A stretch of 64,000 nucleotides of DNA. Origin: Brachionus plicatilis. Lineage: Eukaryota; Rotifera; Eurotatoria; Ploima; Brachionidae. Below, in pieces: positions 44,030 through 56,626 of the stretch. Each line of letters begins with the position of its first letter. The first letter of the stretch is position 1. Under the pieces are notes generated by a model. It was not told the DNA's origin, made no database searches, and worked only from the letters and a program-made list of their open reading frames with translations. The position numbers and the translations under genes are program-made. The stretch spans positions 3,103,219-3,167,218 of the forward strand of contig QEOQ01000226.1 in NCBI GenBank assembly GCA_010279815.1, in the 5' to 3' direction.

Positions 44030-45371
44030 ATGGATATCAGCTCCAAGAACTTGGCCGCATTGAAATACGCTTCTAACGATGAATCACTTTTGACACCTTC
44101 ATTCGAAAATTTGATCAAATTTATTTTTGATTCCTTTTTAATTGATTTAAAAATTGGAAAACCGGTTCCTAAATTGGACACAAAAAATTTAGGTTTTAAA
44201 AAAAAATTTAGATTTTTCAAGAATTTAATTTTTTTCCTAATAGATAACATTGACATTCCAAAAGCTGAATTGAAGGAAATAACTGCTGCTTTCTACACGG
44301 TCATTGCAGAAATGGCCCGTCATAATCTTGACTCTAATTTAGTCAGGTAAATTCATAAAAATGTCTAATTCGGTATAATTTTCTGTTTCTTAAGCAACTT
44401 TTTAGAAGATATTGGATTTAGCAATGAAAAAATAGGCATTTTTACCCAATACTATCAAGTAGGCGTTTTTACCAAGGTTCCTCAATCTATTTAAGTTTTT
44501 TTTTTATAAATAAAAACATAATTTTTCCGTAGAAAAAATAAGTTTCATAGATTGGGGCACCTTAACTTAAAGATATATTTCTAAAATTTATATAGGAAAA
44601 GCTAGAAATAATTCGCCTATTTTTAGCAAGTTCAACTACGTCATTTCCTCATATAGTGGACGTAAATTGGCGATTAGACTATATAATCAAGGTAAATTTT
44701 TGAAATAAATTAATCTTAAATATTTTTGAGAATTAATAAATTTTAAATTAAGAGATAAAAATTTTTAAAATACGCAAAAAATAAAAATTTTTTCTTTTAT
44801 TTATTTTTAATTTTTTTCATTTCAAAAAAAATTACTAATGGAAACTCAGATCAAAACAAAAAAATGTTCTTATATTGTTGAATATTAAGCTAATGATGCC
44901 GTATCGATAATTAAAATACAATTCCTGAAAATACACTAATTCAAATGTTTATTGTTTTTTTGTTTGATCGGAGATCCAGGAGGCTTCTTTGGCATCTTAA
45001 CAGTGATTTATGAATCAAGATTTAGATATTAAGATAAAATTATCATTTTTTTTTTAATATAAATAGTAAATAGTTAAACTTATTAGAATTTAGTTTGTTC
45101 TTATTTTAAAAAGCTCTAAAAGTGGGTTATTTTTTAAGGAGAACAATCTTGAGCGCATAAATGAACCAGTTTATCTAATCGAGCTAAAAATAGAAGTAAA
45201 ATTTTAAGAATTTTTTTGATAAATTGCAGTTTATTTCATTTTCTTTTTTAGAAACCGGGCGAAACAAATTTGAGTAAGATACAATTTTCTTGCACGGTCG
45301 AGCAACTTCAAGATTTGGTGTTCAAGTTGAAAGAAGCGTCTAAATCTGTAGAGAGATTGGCGCAGATTTAA
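44030..45371 (+). CDS. COMMD3: COMM domain-containing protein 3, complete, six exons
   Basis: Exons 44030-44192, 44244-44346, 44395-44458, 44596-44691, 45139-45195, 45252-45371, all GT-AG, join in frame to 200 residues (human COMMD3 is 195). The N-terminal helical domain includes LKEITAAFYTVIAEMARHNL and NFLEDIGFSNEKI (human has STYLEDCKFDRERI). The COMM domain begins at HIVDVNWRLDYIIK and runs through INEPVYLIELKIE and IQFSCTVEQLQDLVFKLKEA to the end, matching the human HITDVSWRLEY and FSCSMEQLQDLVGKLKDASK blocks. COMMD proteins form the heterodecameric ring of the Commander complex, which with CCC/Retriever recycles endosomal cargo and influences NF-kB and cullin ligases (family knowledge). 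Introns are 48-137 nt except the 447-nt fourth. AATAAA lies at 45389-45394. It is divergent from TAO kinase. Confidence 0.93.
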
Positions 45372-45399
45372 ATCAATTTTTTTATTAAAATAAATTTTT

Positions 45400-46020
45400 T
45401 TGATTTTTAATTTCAAAATAGTTATCTTCATTCTAATATCCAATTGATAATTGATGATTCTTGAGAATAATTAAATACAATTAATTTTGAATATCTAGAG
45501 ATTTAAATCAATTCTAAAGTAATTAAACGTTCTTTTAAGTTAAACTATTGCAATTAAAATTTTTAAAGAAAATTGATCAAATTCATAGAAAAAAAGCTTA
45601 TATAGCTTGGGGTTAAAAAAAATGAATAAAAATTTCTAATATTATTTTTATTTGTGTCCAGTAAATGGATTTATATTTGTATTGTATGATTTAGCCGTCA
45701 ATGTAGAATACTATTAACATTTTTTATCTTTTAACGCATTTTTTTTTCTTTATTCTTTTATTTGAATTAAAAATTTTAAAAAAAGTGCATTTTATTTAAA
45801 GAATTTTTAAATTAGAAGACACATAAAATCTTTTGAAGATAACTTCAAGTGACATCTTAATAAAAATAACATTTATTTTACAAAATAAATTAATTAGCAA
45901 TATCTATTAAAAAAATTAAACTCACATAACATAAAATAAATTGGAAAATAAAAAAATTATTAATACATTTATCTAACTCTTTTTTAAATAATGATTATGG
46001 AAGGAGAATCTACTATATCA
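45400..46020. other. AT-rich stretch downstream of COMMD3
   Basis: No coding sequence, repeat family or motif recognised beyond homopolymer-rich AT DNA. Confidence 0.5.
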
Positions 46021-47145
46021 TAACTAATAAGTGAAACTATCTATTTAAGGTAAATAAAAATTTTTTTATTTTTATTTAATAAAATAATTTTAGGGATTTA
46101 CCCCTAGGACTATCCCGAACGGCTTATCGCCTTCTTTTCAGTCCTCATGTAACAAAAAAATAGAAAATTTAAAAATAGTAATAAGGTTATATAAAAAAAT
46201 GATGTATACAAAAATTTTTATTTTAGTTAAATACAAATTAATGTCCATATGTTTACGTAAAATAAATAGAAAAATACAATTTTGGCCAAATCAAAATCAA
46301 TTTAAGCTAAATAAAAATCGAATAAAGAATAAAAAAATTTAATTAATCAACAATTATTTCCTAACAAAATTTACTTTTTTTTCCCCTTGAGGCATTTAGA
46401 ATTTCACAAAATGTTGCTTTTTTTGCAAGTACAGTTCCTTTCACATTTACCAGTACAATTGCATTTTAAAAAACCCTGACCACCGGTTATCGAATTTAAA
46501 TTTGATCAAAAATTGATCACCAAAATTTTTTTTTGATCACATGAAATTTTTTTTGTTGAAATCAAAAATTTTTTTCATTCTAGAAATTTAAAAATTTTTA
46601 AATTATGTTAATATTTAATGAAATAAAAAAAACAAAAAAAATTGCAACTCACCATAATAAAATATAAGTTTTGAAATATATATTATGATTTAAAAACCAT
46701 AAAAGAAAAGGCAGTTTTTACAAAGAAATTGCTTTGGTTCCAGTAGAATCGTCCGATGCAGCTAAATTAACTGCAAAAAAAGCACCACAAATCGGGTAGA
46801 ATGTAGCATTTGTGGTGAATTTATGTAAAGGGTGTTAAATTGCATATATCAAAAAAACACAAAAAATAATTTAAATTTTGTTTTATTTTATTTTTAAAAT
46901 TGAGACCTAAATTTTTTTTTGAAAATTGGTAATAAAGTTTAATATATTTTGAAAAATTTCCTGATCACCAAAAAAAATTTATTTTTATTTTTTCATAAAT
47001 TAGAGGCTTTTTTGATCACGAAATATGTGATCATTGATCACTGATTACATTTTGGACATGATACCTATGATCACATTTTTTGGTGAACACTTGATCACAT
47101 TCTGGACATTATTTAGCTTAAATGGATAGTTTCACTTATTAGTTA
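46021..47145. mobile_element. 1.1-kb element with 29-bp inverted ends, remnant cysteine-rich motif
   Basis: TAACTAATAAGTGAAACTAT (then CTATTTAAG) at the left, and the complement of 47117-47145 (TAACTAATAAGTGAAACTAT, then CCATTTAAG) at the right, differ at one base. Inside, the minus strand at about 46470-46400 reads KCNCTGKCERNCTCKKSN, like the cysteine-rich tails of some integrase-type transposon proteins. Degenerate TGATCACATTTTGGACAT words are repeated at 46500-47100. No target duplication was recognised, so the superfamily is undecided. Confidence 0.6.
46085..46150 (+). repeat. Short dispersed repeat, copy 1
   Basis: GGGATTTACCCCTAGGACTA followed by TCCCGAACGGCTTATCGCCT. Related units occur at about 62270-62335 and 63030-63095 (CCCGAATAGTTCTAGCCTT). 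A minus-strand version is at about 57975-58030 in TBX20 intron 4. The family is unknown; it looks like the end of a retroelement. Confidence 0.5.
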
Positions 47146-47149
47146 CGAC

Positions 47150-48190
47150 ATGTCCATTGAAAGATTGTTGCAGACGAAGTTAATATTTTGTACCCAAAAT
47201 TTCTTTTTCTTAATTGTCAATGAAAAAATTAAAAGAAAGACTACAAACATCTCTAAATTTACCATATAACTTAAAAAGTTATCTTAAAAAATTTTATTTG
47301 TATTAAATAAATGAAGTGTTAATCAGGCGACTACGATAAGGGCACAAGCCTGTTGATTAACCTTGAAATTGAAAAGTTGAAATTTAATCACTAATATTTA
47401 TTTATTAATTTAAAAAAAAAAGATTTTGATCTCTACAAACGTTTTATTTTCCAGAGTGGTCAAAGCAGTTTTAGCATTTTAATAAAAATTTTGATATAAA
47501 AGTAATAAATAACTGTGAAATTTTTTTTAATTTTTTTTTTTCGAATCAACCCACCAGGCTTTTAAGTATATAATTTTTTTTGGGCTATTAAGATAAATTT
47601 AAAAAATAAAGTTACATAAAATTTTAATTATTTTAGAAAAACGGATCGAAGGCGAAAAAAAATTTTTTAATATTTTTTTCAATTCAATTCATACTAAAAT
47701 TTAAAACCTAAAATCCAGTCAATTTGATATGCCGCGCTTTCCAGTGTTAAGAAAAGTTTATATTTTAACAATTATTTATGAATTTCCTTAATATTCATTT
47801 GCACTTATATTATCTAATTTAAAATACTTAAATCGTAAGTATATGATTTGAAAATAATCTCTTTTAAATAATGCAACCTAATTCATAATAAACATGTGAG
47901 CTGTCCTTATATCTATGATTTTTTTAATACAAAATTTATTAATATTTTTCATTTTGTGATTTTTTTTTTATCACCCAAGAGGTGTTTTTTGAAATAAATA
48001 AAAAAAGTATAACAATTTTTAATAAAAGAGGTCTGATGAAAATTTATTTAGTAATTGATTGATAGACTTAATTGAAAAAATTTAAGGACTATGATCTGTA
48101 CTAGATTCAAGATTTAATTTTAGGAGCTTTGAGGTCTTAGATAGAAGCAAATCTTTAAAATAATGAAATAACAGATCTGAAATTATAGAT
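47150..48190. other. AT-rich stretch with a possible LINE end
   Basis: 47318-47363 has GTTAATCAGGC and GTTGATTAAC around a 20-base spacer, an imperfect hairpin. The same stretch reads SGDYDKGTSLLINLEIEKLK in one frame, so it may be the last codons of a decayed LINE. Nothing else recognised. Confidence 0.35.
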
Positions 48191-48199
48191 TTTAAAATA

Positions 48200-48670
48200 C
48201 CGTAAACGCTTGCAGACTACTCCAGGGCTAAACCTCATTTTCCGGATTTATTCCACTGGAATAGTTCCCATCGACACCATGTTAAAACATTTTTTTTTAA
48301 TTTTATGGAATTGTGATAGATTTTTTGATTTATTCTAAGATTAAAACCCAATATTGAGTTTTTTTCCTGGCTTATTTCTGAGTTTTTTTTTTTTTATTTT
48401 CAAAAACTCGAATATTAAATATCGAAATTAAATATTTTTTTTATTCTTTTCTAATTAATTCCAGTTTTTGAAAAAAAAAAAAAAAAACTCAGAAATAAGC
48501 CAGGAAAAAAACTCAATATTGGGTTTTAATCTTAGAATAAATCAAAAAATCTATCACAATTCCATAAAATTAAAAAAAAATGTTTTAACATGGTGTCGAT
48601 GGGAACTATTCCAGTGGAATAAATCCGGAAAATGAGGTTTAGCCCTGGAGTAGTCTGCAAGCGTTTACGG
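48200..48670. mobile_element. Near-perfect 471-bp palindrome (CCGTAAAC ends)
   Basis: Ends CCGTAAACGCTTGCAGACTA and exact complement, flanked by TA (48198-48199, 48671-48672). The arms are about 225 bases each, with almost no loop (centre near 48435). The first eight bases match the ends of the 36507-37393 palindrome, but the arms beyond are otherwise mostly different, so it is probably a second MITE family mobilised by the same or a related transposase. Confidence 0.85.
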
Positions 48671-48805
48671 TAAGATTGCTTTTTTTTGGTCTTATTTTGA
48701 GATTTAATATATCATTTTTAATTTTCCTTTAACTTATTTATCATTTTTTATTTTATTGTATTTTTTCTTATTTTATCTAATTTAACTTTATTTATTTTTT
48801 AATAT

Positions 48806-48862
48806 TCTGAAGGAGCATTAGCTCGGTACAGATAAACAAATAAATAAATAAAAAAATAAAAA
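48806..48862 (+). repeat. LINE-like 3' tail, GGAGCATTAGCTCGG family
   Basis: CTGAAGGAGCATTAGCTCGG, then TACAGATAAACAAATAAATA and further TAAA-type units. The same unit is at 60549-60594, and a diverged one (GAAGGAACTATGCTCGG) at 61331-61382. A conserved block with an (AAAT)n tail in each copy suggests a retroelement 3' end. Confidence 0.65.
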
Positions 48863-51800
48863 TAGAAAAAAGAACGCATCTAATGACCATATCTTTTGGA
48901 ACTCGGATTTCTATTGAGCAATTATCTAACATTGTTAAATTCAAAATGGTTGTCTTTTTTCAAAAATTTAAAAAAATAAATTTCAAAATTTTGAAAATTT
49001 TTAAATACTCAATTTATATTTCATAAAAAAATCCTTAAGTTTCGATTTCTCTGATTTTATTTAATCTTTTTTTATTTTTTCATTTTATTTAATTCTTGAA
49101 AAGTTAAAAAAACATAAAGACCATTCTATTCAATTCAAAACACGCTAAATGGGCGCTCAAAAAGGCCAAAAACATGTACCAACATAAAGGAAAATGGGCA
49201 AGCATATCTATCACTTATACCAGTTAAAATTTGGATATTTTCAACAGAAAAATTCTTTGGAAGCTATTTATTTTTTTAAAAACTTTAAGACTCTAAATTA
49301 CCATAGTATCTTTTTTACATTTTTTAAAGTAAATTGATGTAGAATTAAAACTTGCCTTGAATTTATTATTTTATTTTAAAAAAAATTAAAATAACAGAAT
49401 AAAAATAAGTTTATATTAAAATTATAATTATTTTAAGTTAATTAAAAAGACTCACTTTAATAATATTAGCATTGCATTCCAAAGTTTGAATCACCCATGA
49501 ATATGGAATTCAAACCTAGTACATAAGTTGTTTCAAACAAATTTTGCATTTGATGGAAGAATGATCATTTCAAATTGATAAATAATCAAATTTATTTTAT
49601 TTTTTGATACTTTTTTCTTTTAATTAATAAAATGGTTATAAATTCTAAAATTAATTAAAAAATAATTTTTTTCTTAATTGTTTATTGACTTTTATGTTTT
49701 CTTTCACATGATAGAAACTTTTTCTTTGAAATTACAATAAAATTATAAAAATTTTCAATGTCAATGAGACTTACCGGCCAAAAAGTCCGCAAAAGTATAA
49801 TTTTATAGACAAAAAAAGAATTAATTCTATATTATCTCTAATCTTAGACTTTAATTAGCTACTTCAATGATATATACATTGTAGTCCCTCAAAAACAGTA
49901 AAAAATTACGAAAATAAACCTATCAGGGTAGATTTAAGATAGATTGAAAAGCGATCCAGAAGATTACCAAAATGAGATATCAGGGGATCGAAATTAGCGG
50001 ACATAACTCTCACAGAAAAGCACTAAAGTCTTTACCATCTTGTCTGTTTAGGTTGAAAAAATATACGATTAATTTGAAAAAATTTTAAAAAAATTTCAAA
50101 AAAATTTCAAAAAAATTTCAAAAAAATTTTAAGAAAATTTTAAAAAATTTCAGAGTTTAGTTGATTTCAAGAATAAATCAACCAAAATTTTAAAAGAAAT
50201 AAGTTCATTAAAGTAAATTCAATAAATTCACACAAACAATTATTTTATTAATCAGAGAACTTTTAAGAATGGATGCATGTACAAATTGGTTGAAAAAAAT
50301 ACTGAAAATCTTGGACAGTGATGGAGACCACGTGGATCTAAAAGACAAATGTGAATATTTCAAGCTGAGTTTTGAATTTGGAAAAAAAGGCTTTAACGTT
50401 ATATAACCCGATACTTGACGAATTAACATAAATCTTTAAGACTTTAATTATAATTTAATTTAATTTAACTAATGTTTTATTTAATATTAAACACTTTCAA
50501 ACATAAATATCTTACATTAATCTCAATCCTTCAAAAAACTTAAAAATTCTGTAATATTAAAAAAGACATCAGAAAAGATCAGATTATTTTCTTTAATTTA
50601 TTATAACCCCCAATGTTTATTAAATAACCATCTTTTTTGTTTTATATTTTAAATAAAAAATAATGTTTTTAATTAAAATTCTTAATAGAAATTTAGATAA
50701 ATATTTTTATGGAAATAATGTCTTAAAAAAATATTCAATTCACCAAATAACTCACTACTAAATTTTTCATATCAATTTTGATCTCTTAAACTTGATCAAT
50801 TGATCTCCTTCTAACATAAAATTTTAATTCCGTTGGTTGAGTCCATTCTAAAAGTATTCATTTTCATAAACATTTAGGATGATGATCAAAAAAAACCTTA
50901 TTACCAGTCTTCAAATTGAATTGAATACAAAATTTGATTTAATAGTCAATCAAAAGCATTTTTTGATTTCTCTAAAAAGAATGGATATGATTTTTTTGTT
51001 TTCAAGACAATAGGCATTTTATTTAAAAAAATTCATCTTTAAATTTTATCAATTTTTTTTATATAACCTCGTCTTAGGCGCGGTTATTGAAATTAATAAT
51101 GACAATAAAATATTTTGAAAAGAATTTTACTATTTAATTAAAATTTTGATATCAAAAATACAAATTACTTGTAGTTTTTTTGATATTGAAAATTTATATT
51201 GATAAATGTGCATAAAAATCTTATTTATTTTGTTAATATTCATGGGCAATAATTTTTGATATTGAATCTTTAATTACCTTTTTAAAGTTATTCAAATTAC
51301 ATTTTTTTTAATTTAATTTTTCAATTTTTCAAGTATCAAATTATCTAAATTTAAATAAATTTCTTAAAAATCCATTTATTGCCATTTAAAAGAAAATTTA
51401 AATTTATTTTTTCTTTATTTTTTTTTGTGTGCAAAAAAGAAAAAAACTAATTCTTAAATTAATAATTTGTTTTGAATTAATGAAAAGTATTTTAAAAATG
51501 CTGTTAATTAGTGGAAAATTTGTTTAAATGAAGAGTCTGACGTGAGAAGATTCGTTTTAGGAATTAGATTTTTAGTTTTAAATTGGAAAATCTATAAAAA
51601 ATTATTCGAAAATCAATATTCTAATTTAAGTAAGAAATAAAAATTTAATATCAAGTTAATGGAAAGATTTAAAACTAAAGATTTATAGCCATTAAAGAAA
51701 AAAATAAACAAAAGATAAAAATAAAAAAAGTATACAGTCGGTTTTATATTTTTTGTTTAACAGATTGAAAGAACTCATTTGCAAATATTAAATTCTAATT

Positions 51801-52600
51801 TTTAATTTTGACTTGATAATTTTTTAAACAAATTAAAAAAATATATGTTCTTTTAATTTTTTCAAGATTTCTAAAAAAATATTCAAGTCCGGAGAACGAA
51901 AAATCCTTAAAAAATGCTTTTTTAGGGCGTAATAAACAGGCGTTTTTTTGCGTGAAAACGTGAGTGCTATGGCACGCTAAAAAAATCTGAAAAAACGCAA
52001 GCAAAATTCAAAAATTATTTTTATTTAAAATTTATTATCTACCATATATTAACTAACAAAAATTTATTAGGAAAGATGTTTGTAATGGTAGACACGATGA
52101 AATCAAAATTTTTAACAGATTTATTTAAATATAAAAGATTAAAAGATTTTCTATCATAAAGACACCCATTACTACCGTTGTGATTTAGTAGCCTCCTTAA
52201 AAGACTACTACTAATGTTTAAATACCTTAAAAATTAAAATAAAAAATTCGAAAAGTCTATTTTTAAAGGCTACAAATTAATTTTTTATCTAAATAAATGA
52301 TTCTAGTATCTAAAAAAAATAAAAAATAAGAAAAAAATTATAAAAGTATCTTATTTATTTTATTAATATATTATTTAATTATTATAATGTCAAAAAATAA
52401 AAAAACATTTGAAAATAATTGACCATAATCTGCTTGATAAACTGGAACTGGTATAAAAGTTTTTTTAGTTTTTTAATTTTAAATCTTTTTCTCCTAGAAG
52501 AAATTTTTTTCACAGAGAAGTAAATTCAGTTTTGTAGACTTTCACTAGTTTTATAGTAATTGCAAATTGATGTTTTTTAATGGATGTAATAATTAAGTAT
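48863..52600. other. AT-rich gene-poor stretch
   Basis: Only AT-biased sequence is seen, with an 11-base AAAAAAATTTC tandem array at about 50075-50155 and a weak small open frame at 50271-50414. No gene recognised. Confidence 0.5.
50271..50408 (+). CDS. Small open frame, unrecognised (low support)
   Basis: Starts MDACTNWLKKILKILDSDGD and ends FGKKGFNVI (45 residues). Its residue composition (Asp, Gly, Cys, Trp) is less biased than the AT-driven frames around it. An AAG that could be a splice acceptor lies just upstream. It might be an exon of an undetected gene or a repeat fragment. No domain was recognised. Confidence 0.2.
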
Positions 52601-52620
52601 TAATTATTAATTAATTGATA

Positions 52621-52700
52621 AAATAAAAATAATAAATATTTGTTATTTTAAATAAAAAATAATAAATATTTGTTATTTTAAATAAAAAATAATTTTTATT
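52621..52700. repeat. 30-bp tandem repeat
   Basis: The unit AATAAATATTTGTTATTTTA plus AATAAAAAAT is repeated exactly twice, with partial units at both sides. Confidence 0.7.
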
Positions 52701-52772
52701 CAAAATACAAAGATTAAACAAAAAATATTATAAAAAATTTTTTAATTACAAAAACGAAATTATTTTATTAAT

Positions 52773-52806
52773 CGAGGCGTTTCGACCAGAATGGCCTTCT
52801 TCAGGA
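52773..52806 (-). ncRNA. Hammerhead ribozyme-like core, Penelope-type
   Basis: On minus: CCTGAAGAAGGCC, loop ATTCT, GGTCGAAACGCC. CTGAAGA followed by a short stem (GGCC/GGTC) and GAAAC follows the order of the hammerhead core (CTGATGA-stem II-GAAA), but the conserved T of CTGATGA is A. Penelope-like elements carry hammerhead motifs with this arrangement in their terminal repeats (family knowledge). No Penelope reverse transcriptase was found nearby. Cleavage activity is doubtful given the core change. Confidence 0.45.
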
Positions 52807-53479
52807 TCTAAAATGACTAGTTTTTTAAGAAAAGTTGATTAAATACCCAATTTAAAAATAAAAAATTTGAGAAATAGAAAAAAATTGAAATTCTTCAACA
52901 AAAAATTACATAATATTTTAGAGAAACATTTAATAAAAAATTATTCTTTATAAAATATAATAACAAAAAATTTATTTTCAAAATTCAAATTTAAATTCAA
53001 TATTTTATTTACATTATTATATCATGTGAGCTTTTACAGTTTATTAATAATATAATTAAGAAATTAATAAAAAAATTGATAAGTTTCTTTTGATTAATTT
53101 AACATCAAAATCAATATAAATTAATTAAATAAGATACAAAATAAAATCTAAAGATAATGGAATAAATTACATTATAAAGATATTTTTAGGGCTATATTTC
53201 TTTCTCGAGCTAATTTTTCTTTTTACAAGCAAAATTATTTTTTTATTTAAAAAATTTATTCACTTATATTCTTACTTTTTCACATAATTAAGGGTCCTGT
53301 ATTTATTGATACGACATATCAATTAAATACTTTTATTTTACTCTATAAAATGATAAGAAATTTGACATATTTTAAATAAATAAAAATTAGAAATACAAAA
53401 CTTAATTTTTAAAAAATCTGAAAATGATAACAGTTTCAAGTTCTTGTTCGATTCTGAGAAATACTGTAGAAAATTCAAT

Positions 53480-53787
53480 AAATCAAAAAAAATGAGTGGC
53501 TTAAAAGTAGCTGTACTTGTAAATTCTGACTAAAAAACTTCTTTTGTAAACATGTCATAGCGGGGTCTAGTAGGCTAAATATCTCGTCAAGTAAAAATAG
53601 TTAAGATTTTGCAGTGAATCAAGATGCAAACCCAAAACCAGCAACTCTTGGAACTATTTCTCGTAATGAAAATTCAATGAACACAATTTCATCTAACCAA
53701 GCTTCTCAAACTGTTCAAGTAATGCATAATCAAAATGAAATTTGTCAACCTGCAAAAAAAAAAAGAGGAAGACCAAAAAAGAATTAA
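53480..53787 (+). pseudogene. MULE transposase C-terminal relic: SWIM finger and RGRPKKN tail
   Basis: One frame reads NEWLKSSCTCKF, a stop (TGA 53527-53529), LKNFFCKHVIA: the CxC...CxH of a SWIM zinc finger. After a frame change, an Asn/Gln/Ser-rich linker follows and the protein ends PAKKKRGRPKKN, TAA at 53785-53787. The layout matches the C-termini of MULE transposases and the tails at 6179 and 7868. No catalytic domain was seen upstream, so it is a fragment. Confidence 0.65.
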
Positions 53788-53799
53788 TATTTTCTTTGT

Positions 53800-56600
53800 A
53801 AATTTATGATTCACATTTTTGTTCATTTTTGTTTTTTAAATAAACATACTTGAATAAATAAATATAAAAAAAAAAATTTAGAGTGTTTTTATTTGCTAAT
53901 AAGAAAAAAAATTAGCTGAAAAAAAAATTAGCAGATGAAAAGAAATACTTCTCATATTTTTAATATTAAAAATAGATACTAAATTCATTTATTTAGATAC
54001 GGTATTAAATAGCAGTCTATTTTTATATTAATATTTTATTTTAATTAATATGATAGAATAGAGATTATTAATTTATTGATTTAAGTTCTAATTTTTACAG
54101 TTTAAAGCTTACTAATTTTAACAAAGCATTTATTTTTTTTTGTTTTTTTGTGTAAATTTTGATTTTCTAGAAAGCATAAAAAAATTTAATTTTTTTTAAA
54201 TCTTAAGCAAAAACGGAGATTAATTAAGTTTAAAAAAACCCGCGTTTTTTGTTTTATGGGAGTCTGCTGAATTTTTAAAGGCTTGAGCATATTTTTCTTT
54301 AATCAATACTTTGAAATTATCTTTATTGAAACTCTCAAAAATTTATTTAAAAAACTTTTATTAATTTATTTTAAAACAAATTATTCAAATAGCAATTTTT
54401 TAATCTAAAAATTAAAAGGCGACTTAATAGCCACGGTGAATTTTTTAACAAAACCATGTTGATTTTCGCATTTGAGTCAATAAAATTCAAATTTTGAATT
54501 TATCATAGTTTGGACTATTTTTATCACACGTTATGGCCAAGTGAAAGACAAAATGAAATTTACAAGCGGATCAAAATTGGCGGCTTGAACGCTGAATAAA
54601 CAAAAAAGCTCATTTAAAATTCAAATTGTTTTTTGAAAGGCTAAGTCGTAGTGGAAAAAAGTGAGCTAGAAAAAATTTTGACATTTTGAAATCATTAGGC
54701 CTCACGGCAAAAGCTTCAAAGATTAAGTTAAATAATATCAAGAAAATTGATTGCATGTCAAGGGAGGATATGGCACTAATTATCAGCAATTACTTGAGCT
54801 AAAAAGCTATGATATGGCCAAATCTTAAAATATACTTTGACAATCATATCAAAATTAAATTTGTCAAATCACGTAATTTAGTTAAATTATTCTCACAAAC
54901 AAACAAAATGCCATGTTGAAGAATTAACTTTATCTTGAGCTCAATTATGAGCTCAATTTAAAATCTGGGCTGTATCATGACAATAAGTTGACTTGGCATT
55001 TTTCGAACAAGTTTGTTTGTTAATACCTTCAGTTGAATTATTGTTAAAAAATTCAAATTTTGCAACTTGATTAATTTACATTGGAAAGCTATTTATTTTT
55101 TTTAGTTCACAAGCAAATAAATTCATCTAGTCTAACTTAAAAACAATTAATCATAAATTAAACTGACAACTTTGTTTTATAAAGTAATCGACGCACAAAA
55201 GTTTAAATATTCAAATTTATCTTTAAATGGTTTTTTGTTATTTGACAAAAAAAGTCGAAAATTATTTTTCAGAGTCAAACATGAAATTATGAGCATTAAT
55301 CAATTGAAAATTTAAATTTATAAATTAAAACTGGATCTATTTCTGAAGCTAACAATCTTGAAAATAAAATTTTTTACTATCAGAAAAAAAAAATTAAAAA
55401 TGCTTTATTTATTTTTTATTTTTATTCATATTGAAAAATATTCTAATTAAAAATACTTTAATCTAATCAATAAAAAAAATAAAAACATTTTCCCGCAATA
55501 TTTCGAAGAAAAATAGTTTTTCAATTTCTTTAGTTCATTTAAGAAAATAAATTTAATTTGATTTTATTTTTAATTTCCATTAATAAAAATTAAAAAAAAT
55601 TTATATTATTTAAAATTTTTTATTTAAACAAAGCTAAGCAAAACATTTGTGTTTGATCATTTAAAAAAAATTCCTGGTTTTCAAAGATCAAATCAAAGAC
55701 CAACAATTCGACTTTTTATTAATTAAAATAAATCTGAATTTTAAAAATAAAAGTTTTACATTGATATTTAAGAAAAAAGTTAAGAAAAGTCAGACAATTG
55801 CTGAAACTAAATCTGTTCTTAGCTAAAAAGTAAAGCGACAACAAAATTGTCAAAAATGCAAAATAATTAAAGAGAGAACAAGATATTTTTGATAAATTTT
55901 TTTCTAGATCAAATTTGTCAAAATTTAATCACAGCGGCATTCTAATCAAAAAAATAAATGAAGATGGTCTAATTTTTTTCCATTTTGTTTTTTTTTGGTC
56001 TTCGTTACCACTGGAAAACCCGAGTTCTGGCAATTTAAAAAAAATGTCTTAAACAATAATTGAGTGAAAATTTTGAAGATTTTTAAAAAATCATTTTTAG
56101 AATCAAAAAATATTTTAGCACTCTATGTTTGAAAATAACAAGGATTTAAAGTATTAAAGTTAGAATTATAATATCGATAATTTTTTGCAAATTTCTTTTT
56201 CAGACATTAATTATTTTATTTGTTTTATTATGAGAATGTTATTTACCCTATTAATCATTTTACCCTATTCAATTTATTAAAATCAAAAATCAAATTTTAT
56301 ATCAATTCGGAGCTTTTTTATAAGCAAATATTTTCTTTAAAAAATAGGCATTTTTTTAATTTAATTTAGTTGATAAAATAAAATATTTTTCAGTACTCAA
56401 AAAAAATCAAAATTATTATTATTATATTTAAATGCTTAAATAAATAATCCAAAAATTGATGTTAAATTTAAATCTTTATTTAAAATAGAAAAGTCCAATT
56501 TAGTTAAAATTTATATTCAATTTTTTTTTATTTAAATGATAGAAAAAAATGGTTTTATAGCAACAAAATAAATAAATTCCAACAGAAAAAATAATAAAAA
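53800..56600. other. AT-rich region downstream of TBX20
   Basis: No coding sequence found. 54430-55000 is somewhat more complex in base composition than its surroundings, without a recognised repeat or open frame; it could hold regulatory sequence. Confidence 0.4.
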
Positions 56601-56626
56601 AATGAAAAAAAAAAAAGCAAAAAAAC

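Noticed and set aside
44193..44243. Reading COMMD3 exon 1 straight through to 44350
   Set aside because: The frame is open, but the 51-base segment encodes a Lys/Phe-rich insert absent from COMMD3 proteins and has clean GT and AG ends; splicing gives NLDNIDIP, matching the family.
44023..44256. Minus-strand 77-codon frame
   Set aside because: Shadow of COMMD3 exons 1-2 and the short intron between them.
47318..47363. Structured RNA candidate (hairpin GTTAATCAGGC)
   Set aside because: The stem is imperfect and the sequence also reads as LINE-like codons; no family-level support.
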